Positions 14,624 to 24,489 of a stretch of 32,118 nucleotides of DNA are shown here, one piece after another (the stretch's first letter is position 1; every line of letters begins with the position of its first letter). Where the stretch lies: NCBI GenBank assembly GCA_902623075.1, contig CACNSD010000011.1, forward strand, positions 1 through 32,118, given 5' to 3'. The notes under the pieces were generated by a model. The model did not search any database, had not been told where the DNA came from, and saw only the letters and a program-made list of their open reading frames with translations. This stretch comes from an uncultured Pelagibacteraceae bacterium. GTDB taxonomy: Bacteria > Pseudomonadota > Alphaproteobacteria > Pelagibacterales > Pelagibacteraceae. The position numbers and the translations under genes are program-made.

Positions 14624-15811
14624 CACATCCTGGTATCGTACAATATCACTTTCTTTCAAAATTGAGCCAATTTGAGCTTCAACAATTTTTACAGGTTTTT
14701 TTCCTGAGTTTTGAACTCTATGTATTGCCTCTAGCGGAATGAATATATGTTCACCAGGTTTTTTAATTATAATATCTTTATTAAGAGTTATTTTAGCATT
14801 GCCTTGAGTAACTAACCAATGTTCAGCTCGATGATGGTGTTTTTGTAAACTTAGAATACCTTTTGGTTTTACATATAGCTCTTTTATTAAAAACTCTTTT
14901 CCTTGAAATAGATTGGTATATCTGCCCCATGGACGGTAATAGACATTTTTTTTCTTAATATATTTCCTTTTATTTTTGTCATACATTTTCAAAATTTCTT
15001 TCCAACTACCAAGATCTGACCAAGGAATATCTAGTTTGATAGCGTTAATTTGTTTGGTTTTTTCAAGAATTGCATAATCAAATGATTTAGCAGTGGCATT
15101 TATAAATGAAGCTTTATTTAAATAATATGTATTAGCCTGATACTTTGCCTTATTAACTGCATTTACACAATTTCTGTAAGTTTTGGGCTGATACTTTTTA
15201 AAGTTATTAATAATTGAATCTTTTCTAAGATAAAACATTCCAGAATTCCAATAGCCTTTATTCTTTATAATTTGTTTTGCTTTAGCCTCTTTTGGTTTTT
15301 CAATAAATTTTGTTACTTTATTAATATTTCCTTTAATTTTTTTTGTTAAAAAATAACCATATTCACTAGATGGTGAAGTTGGTTTTATTCCAAATATAAA
15401 TATATTTTCTTTAGTAAGATTTAATTTATTTCTATTTATTGCCTTATTAAAAATACTCATTTTTTCAATCAGATGATCTGCTGTAAAAAACATTAAAGGC
15501 TGATTGTCTGGAATATCTTTAATTAAAGCAGTACTTAATATAGCTGGTGCAGTATTTCTTTTTGCTGGTTCCAGAACAATTTTATATTTACTTATTTTGA
15601 GTTTTTTAAGATGTTGTTTAACTTGTTTAAGATATTTTTTATTTGTACTTATAACTGGTGCATCAAATATTGATGCTTTTGTTCTATCAAGTGTTTTTCC
15701 AAGCAAAGTCCAATTACCAAAATCAATAAATTGTTTTGCTTGATGATTTTTAGAATTTGGCCAAAGTCGAGTTCCAGCACCTCCACATAAAATAACTGGA
15801 CGAATTTTCAT
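14606..15811 (-). CDS. manC: Mannose-1-phosphate guanylyltransferase / mannose-6-phosphate isomerase type II
   Basis: This enzyme makes GDP-mannose for surface polysaccharide. The 401-residue protein has the nucleotidyltransferase signature CGGAGTRLWPNSKN (residues 9-22), AKQF near 25-28, FIEKPKEAKA, and GSWKEILKMYD. It is followed by a C-terminal cupin domain with KHHHRAEHWLVTQGNAKI (about 330-347) and PGEHIFIPLEAIHRVQN, the metal-binding isomerase-type module. It is shorter than the common 460-480-residue bifunctional enzymes because linker segments are trimmed, so isomerase activity is uncertain. The start overlaps the ilvD stop by one base (TAATG). Confidence 0.9.
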   Translation of the reverse strand: MKIRPVILCGGAGTRLWPNSKNHQAKQFIDFGNWTLLGKTLDRTKASIFDAPVISTNKKYLKQVKQHLKKLKISKYKIVLEPAKRNTAPAILSTALIKDIPDNQPLMFFTADHLIEKMSIFNKAINRNKLNLTKENIFIFGIKPTSPSSEYGYFLTKKIKGNINKVTKFIEKPKEAKAKQIIKNKGYWNSGMFYLRKDSIINNFKKYQPKTYRNCVNAVNKAKYQANTYYLNKASFINATAKSFDYAILEKTKQINAIKLDIPWSDLGSWKEILKMYDKNKRKYIKKKNVYYRPWGRYTNLFQGKEFLIKELYVKPKGILSLQKHHHRAEHWLVTQGNAKITLNKDIIIKKPGEHIFIPLEAIHRVQNSGKKPVKIVEAQIGSILKESDIVRYQDVYGRVK

Positions 15812-17529
15812 TAAATCTCTGAATAATCCTTAACTTCTTTTTTCTTACCAGGATGTGTTGGTGCACCTAAATATGCGGGTCCAACTGTTTGAGCATATTT
15901 CCATAAAGTACCAGATCCAAAATCTGATTTTCTAGCTTTCCATTTTCTTTTTCTTGTAGCCATTTCTTTTTTAGAAAGCCTTACATTAATAGTTCCTCTT
16001 TTAGCATCTATATCAATGATATCTCCTGTACGTAAAAGGCCTATAGGACCCCCTAGAGCGGCCTCAGGGCCCACATGACCAACACAAAAGCCTCTTGTAG
16101 CGCCAGAGAACCTACCATCTGTAATAAGGGCTACTTTCTCCCCTTTTCCCTGTCCGTAAATTGCACCTGTTGTCGATAGCATTTCTCTCATACCCGGACC
16201 TCCAACGGGTCCTTCGTATCTAATTATAATTACATCACCATCATTATACTTTCTGCTTTGAACAGCTTTCATTGCGCTTTCCTCATTATCAAAGCATCTT
16301 GCTTTTCCAGTAAATTGTAATTTTTTAAGACCAGCAACTTTAACAATTGCTCCTTCTGGTGCCAAGTTTCCTTTTAATCCAACAACCCCTCCTGTTGGTG
16401 ATAATGGATTTTTATAAGATCTCATTACTTTTTGTTTTGGATTAAATTTAATTCCTTTTAAATTTTCCTTCATAGTTTTTCCAGTAACCGTCATACAGTC
16501 ACCATGAATATATCCACCTTCATATAAAGTTTTTAATAACATTGGAACACCACCTGCTAACCACATATCTTTAGCAACATATTTTCCACCTGGTTTTAAA
16601 TCTGCAAGATAAGGTGTTCTTTTAAAAATTTTAGCAACGTCCATTAAATCAAATTTGATTCCTGCTTCATTTGCAATGGCTGGTAAATGTAAACCTGCAT
16701 TTGTAGATCCACCAGTTGCAGCAACAACTGTTGCAGCATTTTCTAAAGCTTTTTTTGTTACAATATCTCTTGGTTTAATTCCTTTTTTTAAAAGGTTCAT
16801 AACCATTTTACCGCTAGCTTTTGCGTATTTATCTCTTTCTTCATATGGAGCTGGTGTTCCAGCAGAGTAAGGAAGTGCTAATCCAATAGCTTCAGATACA
16901 CACGCCATTGTATTTGCTGTAAATTGTCCTCCACAAGCACCTGCACTTGGACAAGCAATTAATTCTAATTTTCTAAGTTCTGCAGCTGACATTTGACCAG
17001 AAGAATGTTTTCCAACTGCTTCAAATACATCTACAACTGTTACGTCTTTACCTTTATATCTACCTGGTAGAATTGACCCACCATATATAAATACACTTGG
17101 TACATTTAATCTAACCATCGACATCATAAGACCTGGTAAAGATTTATCACACCCAGCTATACCAACTAATGCATCATAACAATGGCCTCTAACTGTAAGT
17201 TCAGCTGAGTCTGCTATTACTTCTCTAGATATCAATGATGACTTCATCCCTTCATGGCCCATCGCAATACCATCAGTGACGGTAATTGTACAAAATTCTC
17301 TTGGAGTTCCACCATTAGCTCTAACACCTTTTTTAACTGATTGAGCTTGTCTCATAAGCGCAATATTACATGGGGCTGCTTCATTCCATGTAGAAACCAC
17401 GCCAATAAATGGTTTTGCTACATCTTTCTCAGTTTCTCCCATGGCATAATAAAAAGATCTATGCGGAGCTCTGTCTGCCCCTAATGATGTGTGTCTACTT
17501 GGAAGTTTCTTTTTGTTAAATTTAGCCAT
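15811..17529 (-). CDS. ilvD: Dihydroxy-acid dehydratase
   Basis: This enzyme catalyses the third common step of valine and isoleucine synthesis, dehydrating dihydroxy-isovalerate and dihydroxy-methylvalerate. The 572-residue protein has C54 ([11 protein letters not shown]), C127 ([11 protein letters not shown], with the catalytic Asp/Lys pair) and C199 ([16 protein letters not shown]), the three ligands of a [2Fe-2S]-type enzyme, and a C-terminal [22 protein letters not shown]. The length fits the plant-like 2Fe-2S subgroup rather than the E. coli 616-residue [4Fe-4S] type. It sits between valS and manC with one-base overlaps at both ends, so valine synthesis and valine charging are co-expressed. 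Confidence 0.96.
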   Translation of the reverse strand: MAKFNKKKLPSRHTSLGADRAPHRSFYYAMGETEKDVAKPFIGVVSTWNEAAPCNIALMRQAQSVKKGVRANGGTPREFCTITVTDGIAMGHEGMKSSLISREVIADSAELTVRGHCYDALVGIAGCDKSLPGLMMSMVRLNVPSVFIYGGSILPGRYKGKDVTVVDVFEAVGKHSSGQMSAAELRKLELIACPSAGACGGQFTANTMACVSEAIGLALPYSAGTPAPYEERDKYAKASGKMVMNLLKKGIKPRDIVTKKALENAATVVAATGGSTNAGLHLPAIANEAGIKFDLMDVAKIFKRTPYLADLKPGGKYVAKDMWLAGGVPMLLKTLYEGGYIHGDCMTVTGKTMKENLKGIKFNPKQKVMRSYKNPLSPTGGVVGLKGNLAPEGAIVKVAGLKKLQFTGKARCFDNEESAMKAVQSRKYNDGDVIIIRYEGPVGGPGMREMLSTTGAIYGQGKGEKVALITDGRFSGATRGFCVGHVGPEAALGGPIGLLRTGDIIDIDAKRGTINVRLSKKEMATRKRKWKARKSDFGSGTLWKYAQTVGPAYLGAPTHPGKKKEVKDYSEI

Positions 17530-20156
17530 TATATACCCTTAATTGTTACTGATATTTTCTCAATATCATTCTTTAAATTATTATAATTATTTTTTTCTTG
17601 TTCAACAATCTCTTTTGGAGCTCGATCTACAAAACTTTTATTCTCTAGTCTTTGAGATATTTTATTCATCTCTTGCTCTAATCTACTTTGTTTATTTGTT
17701 AAATTTTCTTTGATTAATTTTAAATCGACATCTTTATCAAAATAAATCTTAAACAAATCACCAGAAACAACCATTGTAGCGGCTGGTTTATCTAAATCTC
17801 TATCTAGGATACTATTAATTCTCCCAAGTTTTTTTAAGATAATTTCATTTGTATTAATAAAGTTTTTTTGATCTTTATTAATATGGCTTATCGATACATC
17901 AATAAATGAGCCAGGACTTACATTTAGCTCATTTTTAAATGATCTAATTTCTGAAATAATATTAATGATATTTTCAACCTGTTCGGTACTACTATCCTTG
18001 TTTATTTCACCAGATAGCCAGTTTTTTAACATTAAATAATCGCTACCATTATTATCAAATTTGTTTTTAAGCCAAATTTCTTCAGTCACAAAAGGAATAA
18101 AAGGATGCAGTAAAATCAAAATTTGTTTGAATATAAAAGATGATACCTTCTTAACCTCTGTCTTAGCATTTTCATCATCTGAAAAGAGTATTGTTTTAGA
18201 TAGCTCTAAATACCAATCACAATAAGAATGCCACGCAAATTGATAAGCGTTTTTAGCTGCTTCATCAAATCTATAATCTTCAAGGTTTTTTTCTATCCTA
18301 TTTTTAGTTTCAACAAGTTCTGAATAAATCCATTTATTAATATTTACATTTAGACTTGGTACTTTATCTATATCTTTAAAATCACACTCATTAGTGATTA
18401 AAAAATTATTTGCATTCCACAATTTGTTTAAAAAATTTCTATAACCCTTAACTCTGTCTTCAGAAAGTTTAACATCTGTACCTGGTGATGCCATTGAAAG
18501 TAATGTAAATCTAAGTGCATCTGCACTATATTTTTCTATTAAATCTAAAGGATCAATTACATTACCTTTAGATTTAGACATCTTCTGTCCCTTCTCATCT
18601 CTAACTAGCGCATGAACATAAATATCTTTAAATGGTTCTTTATTTAAAAATTCTGTACCAAACATAATCATTCTGGCAACCCAAAAAAATATAATATCAA
18701 AACCTGTAACTAATACTGATGTTGGATAAAATTTATCTACATATTTATTATCATCTGGCCAACCAAGTGTTGCAAAAGGCCATAAGCCAGATGAAAACCA
18801 AGTATCTAAAACATCTGGATCGCGATTTAATTCAACATCTTTACCATAATGTTTTTTAGCTTGTTGTTTTGCATCATCTTCATTTTCAGCAACAAAAATT
18901 TTTTGATCCGGACCATACCAAGCAGGTATTTGATGACCCCACCAAAGCTGCCTTGAAATACACCATGGCTCAATATTATCCATCCATTGAAAATAAGTTT
19001 TCGTCCAATTCTCAGGAAAGAAATTTGTTTTTTTTGAATTAACTACCTCTTTAGCTTTAACTGATAATTTACCAGCATCAGCAAACCATTGTTCTGTTAA
19101 AAAAGGTTCAATTATTGAATTAGATCTATCTCCATAAGGAACTTTGTTTTTAATATTTTCTTCTTTTACAAAAAATTCCTTTTCTTTAAGTTCTTTTAAA
19201 ATTTTTTTTCTAGCTTCAAACCTATCAAGACCTACGTAAGTTTGAGGAGCATTTTCATTTATTTTACCAGCTTCAGTAAAAATATTTATTATTTCAAGAT
19301 TATTTCTTTGACCAACATCATAGTCATTAAAATCATGTGCCGGAGTTATTTTTAATGCTCCAGTTCCCTGTTCAGGATCTGCATAATCATCTTCAATAAT
19401 TTTTATCTTTCTTCCAACAATTGGAATAGTAACTGTTTTTCCAACAAAGGTTTTAAATCGTTCATCTTTTGGGTTAACAGCAATGGCGGTATCACCGAGC
19501 ATTGTTTCAGGTCTTGTTGTTGCAATTGTAATAAATTCTTCAGTCCCATCTATTGGATATCTAATGTAATAAATTTTAGAATTTACCTCTCTTTGATCTA
19601 CTTCTAGGTCTGAAATAGCTGTTTTTAAAACTGTATCCCAATTAACTAATTTTTTATCTTTATAGATTAGACCTTTGTTGTAAAGATCTACAAAAACCTT
19701 AATTACTGATTTAGATAAATTTTCATCCATAGTAAAAGCATTTCTTGACCAATCACAAGAGCAACCAAGTTTTTTTAATTGGTTAATTATGATGTCTCCA
19801 TATTGCTCTTTCCACTCCCAAACTTTTTCAATAAATTTTTCTCTACCAATTACATTTTTATCAATTTTTTCAGAGCTTAATTTTTTCTCTACTAAGGCCT
19901 GAGTAGCTATACCTGCATGATCTGTACCTGGTTGCCATAAAGTTTCAAAATTATTCATTCTGTGATATCGAACTAATAAATCTTGTATAGAATTATTGAG
20001 CGCATGACCCATGTGTAAACTACCAGTTACGTTTGGTGGAGGAATTACAATTGAGAATTTTTTTGAATTTTCCTTGGGTTTAAAAAGACCATGTTTTTCC
20101 CAATAAGAATAAATTCTATTTTCTACATCAGAATGTATATATTTATCGCTACTCAT
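17529..20156 (-). CDS. valS: Valyl-tRNA synthetase
   Basis: This class I synthetase charges tRNA-Val. The 875-residue protein has the HIGH-type motif [16 protein letters not shown] (residues 39-54) and KMSKS in [15 protein letters not shown] (residues 525-529). The CP1 editing domain segment [17 protein letters not shown] is present, as are [13 protein letters not shown] and a C-terminal coiled-coil arm (about 805-870) typical of ValRS. The first gene of the valS-ilvD-manC operon, it starts 124 bases from the tRNA-Cys gene on the other strand. That gap shows only AT-rich sequence and no clear structure. Confidence 0.97.
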   Translation of the reverse strand: MSSDKYIHSDVENRIYSYWEKHGLFKPKENSKKFSIVIPPPNVTGSLHMGHALNNSIQDLLVRYHRMNNFETLWQPGTDHAGIATQALVEKKLSSEKIDKNVIGREKFIEKVWEWKEQYGDIIINQLKKLGCSCDWSRNAFTMDENLSKSVIKVFVDLYNKGLIYKDKKLVNWDTVLKTAISDLEVDQREVNSKIYYIRYPIDGTEEFITIATTRPETMLGDTAIAVNPKDERFKTFVGKTVTIPIVGRKIKIIEDDYADPEQGTGALKITPAHDFNDYDVGQRNNLEIINIFTEAGKINENAPQTYVGLDRFEARKKILKELKEKEFFVKEENIKNKVPYGDRSNSIIEPFLTEQWFADAGKLSVKAKEVVNSKKTNFFPENWTKTYFQWMDNIEPWCISRQLWWGHQIPAWYGPDQKIFVAENEDDAKQQAKKHYGKDVELNRDPDVLDTWFSSGLWPFATLGWPDDNKYVDKFYPTSVLVTGFDIIFFWVARMIMFGTEFLNKEPFKDIYVHALVRDEKGQKMSKSKGNVIDPLDLIEKYSADALRFTLLSMASPGTDVKLSEDRVKGYRNFLNKLWNANNFLITNECDFKDIDKVPSLNVNINKWIYSELVETKNRIEKNLEDYRFDEAAKNAYQFAWHSYCDWYLELSKTILFSDDENAKTEVKKVSSFIFKQILILLHPFIPFVTEEIWLKNKFDNNGSDYLMLKNWLSGEINKDSSTEQVENIINIISEIRSFKNELNVSPGSFIDVSISHINKDQKNFINTNEIILKKLGRINSILDRDLDKPAATMVVSGDLFKIYFDKDVDLKLIKENLTNKQSRLEQEMNKISQRLENKSFVDRAPKEIVEQEKNNYNNLKNDIEKISVTIKGI

Positions 20157-20280
20157 TGATGTTAAAGTTTATAATTTAATAATCTAAATTAACAATAATC
20201 AATTTGAAACGTTATTTAATAGACTAATAGAAATAATTAATTATAAAAAGGCATCTGCAGCTATAAGCTAAAAATAAGAT

Positions 20281-20354
20281 GGCAACGTGGCGGAATGGTT
20301 ACGCAGAGGATTGCAAATCCTTGTATCCCGGTTCGATTCCGGGCGTTGCCTCCA
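20281..20354 (+). tRNA. tRNA-Cys (anticodon GCA)
   Basis: The acceptor arms GGCAACG and CGTTGCC pair perfectly, the discriminator is T as expected for Cys, and the CCA end is encoded. The anticodon loop contains TTGCAAA with GCA, and the T arm GGTTCGATTCC is standard. Confidence 0.95.
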
Positions 20355-20403
20355 AAAAAAATCTTGTTTTAGTTTTAAAAAAAAGTAAGTTGGCTTTTTA
20401 CAT

Positions 20404-20479
20404 TCCTCGGTAGCTCAGTTGGTAGAGCAGTTGACTGTTAATCAATTGGTCGCAGGTTCGAGTCCTGCCCGAGGAGCCA
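20404..20479 (+). tRNA. tRNA-Asn (anticodon GTT)
   Basis: The acceptor arms TCCTCGG and CCGAGGA pair perfectly, the discriminator is G and the CCA is encoded. The anticodon loop CTGTTAA carries GTT. D arm TAGCTCAGTTGGTAGAGCA and T arm GGTTCGAGTCC are canonical. It lies 49 bases after tRNA-Cys, probably in the same transcript. Confidence 0.95.
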
Positions 20480-20533
20480 GAAAAAATCAAATAGTCATAA
20501 AAAAATTAATATGGGGTCAGAGACAAATTAATT

Positions 20534-20905
20534 TTAAACTGCTTTTGAAATATTAGTACCTGATATTTGTAAAGATTTATTAAATTTCAGTTTCTGATCA
20601 GCATTAAGTTCTGAATATAATTTCACTAAAAAATTATAATTAACATTCATGTGACCTTCTTGTGATTTTTCTAAATTTATTAAGTATTCTGAAAAATCTT
20701 CAAAAAAATAATTAATTGGTACCTTCAAGTAATTAGAAAGTTGTAGTAATCTAATTGAACTTACACCATTAGTACCTTTTTCATATTTTTGTATTTGTTG
20801 AAATGTAACGTTTATAGCTTTCGCCACTTTAGTCTGTGTCAAACCCAAAGCTAATCTTCTTAGCTTAAGCTTATTGCCTAAGTGTTTGTTGAAATTATCT
20901 TCCAT
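20534..20905 (-). CDS. XRE-family helix-turn-helix regulator
   Basis: This 123-residue DNA-binding protein has a Cro/C1-type helix-turn-helix at about residues 11-66 (KLKLRRLALGLTQTKVAKAINVTFQQIQKYEKG..), closely like small alphaproteobacterial XRE regulators whose recognition helix reads TFQQIQKYEKG. A 55-residue C-terminal helical tail of unknown role follows. The start is set by the ribosome binding site AGAGGGG five bases upstream; both lie in a palindrome. An upstream TTGACA (minus strand, 21015-21020) is a plausible -35, giving a leader of roughly 80 bases. The region 20906-21093 otherwise holds only AT-rich sequence. Targets are unknown; autoregulation is likely for this class. Confidence 0.9.
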   Translation of the reverse strand: MEDNFNKHLGNKLKLRRLALGLTQTKVAKAINVTFQQIQKYEKGTNGVSSIRLLQLSNYLKVPINYFFEDFSEYLINLEKSQEGHMNVNYNFLVKLYSELNADQKLKFNKSLQISGTNISKAV

Positions 20906-20921
20906 TAAGACCCCTCTTAAT
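20904..20921 (-). promoter_or_regulatory. Palindrome over the XRE gene ribosome binding site and start
   Basis: On the minus strand ATTAAGA-GGGG-TCTTAAT is a 7-base inverted repeat around four Gs. The Gs are the core of the Shine-Dalgarno and the right arm runs into the ATG. It could be an autoregulatory operator or an RNA hairpin presenting the Shine-Dalgarno in its loop. Confidence 0.45.
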
Positions 20922-21058
20922 TAAATTTTAAAATACCATTGAACATATTTATTAATGTTACTGCAATAGAAAAATTTATTATTTTTTGGAATAAATTTAG
21001 AAAAACCCAAACATTGTCAAGCATTAGTTGAATACAAAATTAACATATTTAGATTGTG

Positions 21059-21082
21059 TAATTTAGAATTATCTCTAAATTA
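21059..21082 (-). terminator. AT-rich hairpin after aapP
   Basis: TAATTTAGA and TCTAAATTA form a perfect 9-pair stem with a 6-base loop, starting 12 bases beyond the aapP stop. The stem is AT-rich and no T run follows, so it is a weak terminator or a 3' end protector. Confidence 0.35.
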
Positions 21083-21093
21083 TTATATATTTT

Positions 21094-21828
21094 TTATAAT
21101 ATTTGACTTAAAAACAGCTTAGTTCTATCACTCTTAGGGTTGGCAAAAAACTCTTTAGTTTCAGCTCTTTCAACAATCATTCCTTCATCCATGAAAATAA
21201 CTTCATCAGCTACTTCTTTAGCAAATCCCATTTCATGCGTTACAACTATCATTGTCATTCCTTGATTTGCTAAATCTACCATAACGTCTAAAACTTCTTT
21301 AATCATCTCTGGATCAAGAGCTGAAGTAGGTTCATCAAATAACATTATTTTTGGTTCCATACAAAGTGCTCTAGCAATAGCAACTCTTTGTTGTTGACCA
21401 CCTGACAATTGACCTGGAAATTTTTGTGCTTGATCAAGTATTTGAACTCTTTCTAAATGTTTTAAAGCTAATTCTTCTGCTTCTTTTTTTGGCATTTTCT
21501 TTACCCAAATTGGTGCGAGTGTACAATTATCTACAATTGATAAATGTGGAAATAAGTTAAACTGTTGAAATACCATTCCAACTTCCGCTCTAATTTGCTC
21601 AATATTTTTTGTATCTTCCGTCAATGTGTTTCCATCAACAATAATATCACCTTGCTGGTGTTCTTCTAATCTATTGATACATCTAATTAATGTAGATTTA
21701 CCTGATCCTGATGGACCACAAACAACGATTTTTTCTTTTGGTTTAACCTCAAGATTAATATCTTTTAAAACTTGAAAATCACCAAACCATTTATTTACAT
21801 TTTTTATTTGAATAATGCTATCAGACAT
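21094..21828 (-). CDS. aapP: General L-amino acid ABC transporter, ATP-binding protein AapP
   Basis: This 244-residue ATPase drives the polar/general amino-acid importer. Walker A is GPSGSGKST (about residues 38-46), the signature is [16 protein letters not shown] (about 141-156), Walker B is [15 protein letters not shown] (about 162-176), and the switch His is [14 protein letters not shown]. The sequence is very close to the PAAT-family consensus (GlnQ/AapP). It is the last gene of aapJQMP, 3 bases after aapM. The assignment to Aap rather than GlnQ comes from the operon. Confidence 0.95.
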   Translation of the reverse strand: MSDSIIQIKNVNKWFGDFQVLKDINLEVKPKEKIVVCGPSGSGKSTLIRCINRLEEHQQGDIIVDGNTLTEDTKNIEQIRAEVGMVFQQFNLFPHLSIVDNCTLAPIWVKKMPKKEAEELALKHLERVQILDQAQKFPGQLSGGQQQRVAIARALCMEPKIMLFDEPTSALDPEMIKEVLDVMVDLANQGMTMIVVTHEMGFAKEVADEVIFMDEGMIVERAETKEFFANPKSDRTKLFLSQIL

Positions 21829-21831
21829 AAT

Positions 21832-23274
21832 TTATCGCTCTGTTTTATATTTCTGTTCTAGATTATAGCTATACTTACTCATTGCATAACAAATAATCCA
21901 GAAAATTATTGCAGCAAATACGTAGCCTTCCATTGCAAATCCTAACCATTTAGGATTAGTTTTTGCTAGATTTAACATTCCTACTATTTCTAATAAACCA
22001 ACCACAAATATTAAAGGTGTATCTTTTACCAAAGCCAAAAAAGTATTAGCAATACCTGGAATAACAAGTTTTAAAGCTTGGGGCAAAATTACAAATATAT
22101 GCATTCGCCAATAACCCATTCCAAGTGATTTTGCAGCCTCATATTGTCCACGTGGTAACGCTTGTAAACCACCTCTAATAACTTCTGCAACGTAAGCAGC
22201 TTCAAATAATGAAATAGCTATTATGCATCTAACTAATTTATCTATAAAAAAATCTGCAGGCAAAAACATTGGAAACATCACTGCAGACATAAATAAAACT
22301 GTAATTAATGGAACGCCTCTCCAAAATTCTATAAAACCAATCGATATATATCTTATTAATGGAAAATCTGATCTTCTACCTAAAGCAAATGCCATTCCAA
22401 TAGGAAAGCAGAAAATTAAACAGAAAAATGAAATTATAAATGTTAATGATAATCCTCCCCAAGCTCCAGTCTCAACCCAGTTTAATCCATCTAATTTACC
22501 TAGTTCGATCAATTCCTCATAAAAAACAAAATATTTTAAAACTATATACAAAGTAATAGGTACAAATATAAAATAATAAAATTTAAATTTACTAGGGATA
22601 AAGAAACCAATAATTATAGAAATTACTGCTGCAATTATTCCATAAGAGAAATCAAAAAAAATAGGACCACCTGATATAAAAAAGAAAATAAATAAAAATG
22701 CAATAAAAGGATAAATTATAACGTAATATAAGGTTAAATATTTTTTATACTTTTCTGTCGCAAAATATCCTACAGACCCTAAAAGTGCTAACGCTACAAA
22801 AGATAAATTTATTCTCCATTGCTCAGCATTAGGGTACATTCCATACATAAATCTTCTAAACCAAACTTTTATATAAGTCCAGCAAGCTCCTGTACCAGAA
22901 CAAACATCTTTGCTATCTCCAGCAAAACTTGCATCAACCAAAAACCAGCTTAAAATTGGGGGAGTTGATTTAATAATTATAAAAATGATTAGTAAAGATA
23001 AAATTGCATTAAAATTATTTGTATTTATATTTTTATTTACTTGGTCTAAAAACTTATAACCACTGTGCTCAATTCTTATAAAATATAATCCTATAAATCC
23101 TAATATAATTGGAATTATAAAACTTAAAGATGAGGGTAAAAATCCTGTTATATTTACGCTAAAAAATGAATTAAGAAAAACATCTATAACACTAATAACA
23201 AATAAAAATGAACCAATGTATAAAAAGGTAGTCAAATTATCTTTATTTGGTTTTAAAAAATTAATTTTTGACAT
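21832..23274 (-). CDS. aapM: General L-amino acid ABC transporter, permease AapM
   Basis: This is an inner-membrane permease of the His/Glu/Gln/Arg subfamily. Of its 480 residues, the last 210 or so (from GAWGGLSLTFIISFFCLIF) form the transport core, including the EAA loop EAAKSLGMGYWRMHIFVILPQALKLVIPG. The first 270 residues hold about six further hydrophobic segments and a conserved periplasmic-type stretch (SGTGACWTYIKVWFRRFMYG). Aap-type permeases have N-terminal extensions, but this protein appears longer than the roughly 385-400 residues I recall for rhizobial AapM. It begins directly at the end of aapQ with no gap. Confidence 0.92.
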   Translation of the reverse strand: MSKINFLKPNKDNLTTFLYIGSFLFVISVIDVFLNSFFSVNITGFLPSSLSFIIPIILGFIGLYFIRIEHSGYKFLDQVNKNINTNNFNAILSLLIIFIIIKSTPPILSWFLVDASFAGDSKDVCSGTGACWTYIKVWFRRFMYGMYPNAEQWRINLSFVALALLGSVGYFATEKYKKYLTLYYVIIYPFIAFLFIFFFISGGPIFFDFSYGIIAAVISIIIGFFIPSKFKFYYFIFVPITLYIVLKYFVFYEELIELGKLDGLNWVETGAWGGLSLTFIISFFCLIFCFPIGMAFALGRRSDFPLIRYISIGFIEFWRGVPLITVLFMSAVMFPMFLPADFFIDKLVRCIIAISLFEAAYVAEVIRGGLQALPRGQYEAAKSLGMGYWRMHIFVILPQALKLVIPGIANTFLALVKDTPLIFVVGLLEIVGMLNLAKTNPKWLGFAMEGYVFAAIIFWIICYAMSKYSYNLEQKYKTER

Positions 23275-24426
23275 TTATTTTTCCTTAATAGCAATTTTTT
23301 TATTATACCAATTCATTAAAATAGAAATTGAAATGCTTAAGCTTAAATAAGTAAGCATCGTAATTGATACTATTTCAATTGCTTTACCTGTTTGCATAAG
23401 CGCTGTACCAGCAAAAACTAATACTAAATCGGGGTAAGCAATAGCAGCTGCTAATGAAGAATTTTTAGTTAAATTTAAATATTGATTGGTTGTTGGTGGT
23501 ATAATAATTCTTAAAGCTTGTGGCATTACAACCAACTTTAAAACTTGATTAGGATTTAAACCAATTGATGCTGCGGCTTCTTTTTGACCTTTTCCTACTC
23601 CTTGAATTCCAGCTCTAACACACTCAGCTATAAAAGTGGCTGTATACAACGCCAATGACAAAGTTAAAGCTATTAACTCTGGAGGCAAGCTTAAACCACC
23701 TTCATATATAAATGAAGTTGTTGCTAATTGTTTTAATTTTGGTATTTCAAAAGATAAACTAACACCTCCTATTAAAAAGCTTAATAATGGCAAGATAAAA
23801 ATTAAACCTATTGCTATCCAAAAAACCGGTAGCTGCTTACCTTGTGTCTCCTGAACCTTTCGGGCATGAATTCTTATTACTACAATCGCTACAATTGCAG
23901 CAATTAATGAATATAAAAACACATTTAGATTTTCCCAAATAAAAGCTGGAACGTATAAACCTTTTATTGTTAAATAAAAAACTCCTAAAATTGCATCCGC
24001 ATCCTGAGGTAATGGTAGTGCTCTTAAAGCAGCAAAATACCAAAAGAATATTTGTAAAAGCAATGGGATATTTCTAAAAAATTCTACATAGAAAGCAGCA
24101 AATTGATTTATTAAATAATTAGGAGATAACCTTGCTACACCAACGATTACACCAAGAACAGTTGCAAAAATAATACCTATAACAGAAACCAAAATAGTAT
24201 TAAGTAAACCTACTAAATAAGCTCGAAAGTAAGAATGTGAACCATCATATTCAATAAGAGAAAACTGAACGTCAAAAGATGACTCTTGAGAAAGAAACCC
24301 ATAACCAAAATCAATACCTCTGTTCTCCATATTGATTTGCGCGTTATATGTAAAAAATCCAAAAACAAGTACTACAACTAAAACGGTAATTAATTGAGGA
24401 ATGATTTTTTGTAATTTTAGATCCAT
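23275..24426 (-). CDS. aapQ: General L-amino acid ABC transporter, permease AapQ
   Basis: This 383-residue permease pairs with AapM. After a first membrane helix it has the Aap-type segment NRGIDFGYGFLSQESSFDVQFSLIEYDGSHSY (described positions about 33-65), then the transport core split by an inserted hydrophobic pair. The EAA loop is EAAASIGLNPNQVLKLVVMPQALRIIIPP (about 284-312). It starts 63 bases after the aapJ stop, and a strong terminator hairpin lies in that gap, so it is expected to be transcribed less than aapJ. Confidence 0.94.
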   Translation of the reverse strand: MDLKLQKIIPQLITVLVVVLVFGFFTYNAQINMENRGIDFGYGFLSQESSFDVQFSLIEYDGSHSYFRAYLVGLLNTILVSVIGIIFATVLGVIVGVARLSPNYLINQFAAFYVEFFRNIPLLLQIFFWYFAALRALPLPQDADAILGVFYLTIKGLYVPAFIWENLNVFLYSLIAAIVAIVVIRIHARKVQETQGKQLPVFWIAIGLIFILPLLSFLIGGVSLSFEIPKLKQLATTSFIYEGGLSLPPELIALTLSLALYTATFIAECVRAGIQGVGKGQKEAAASIGLNPNQVLKLVVMPQALRIIIPPTTNQYLNLTKNSSLAAAIAYPDLVLVFAGTALMQTGKAIEIVSITMLTYLSLSISISILMNWYNKKIAIKEK

Positions 24427-24441
24427 TTGATCGCTTATAAA

Positions 24442-24471
24442 AAAAAGGGCTAGAAAAATCTAGCCCTTTTT
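24442..24471 (-). terminator. Intrinsic terminator/attenuator between aapJ and aapQ
   Basis: GGGCTAGA and TCTAGCCC form a perfect 8-pair GC-rich stem with an AAAA loop (TTTT on the minus strand), extended by five A-T pairs. In the minus-strand transcript it is followed by a T run. It is the clearest intrinsic terminator in the window. It sits inside an operon, 18 bases after aapJ and 15 bases before the aapQ start. Confidence 0.88.
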
Positions 24472-24489
24472 AATTAATTAAATATACAA

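Noticed and set aside
20281..20534. tRNA-associated genomic island with integrase
   Set aside because: The flanking genes are ordinary core genes, no integrase or direct repeat of a tRNA 3' end was found, and the XRE gene is typical of core alphaproteobacterial regulators.
22223..22522. Plus-strand 99-codon frame
   Set aside because: It is antisense to the conserved core of aapM and has no recognisable motif.
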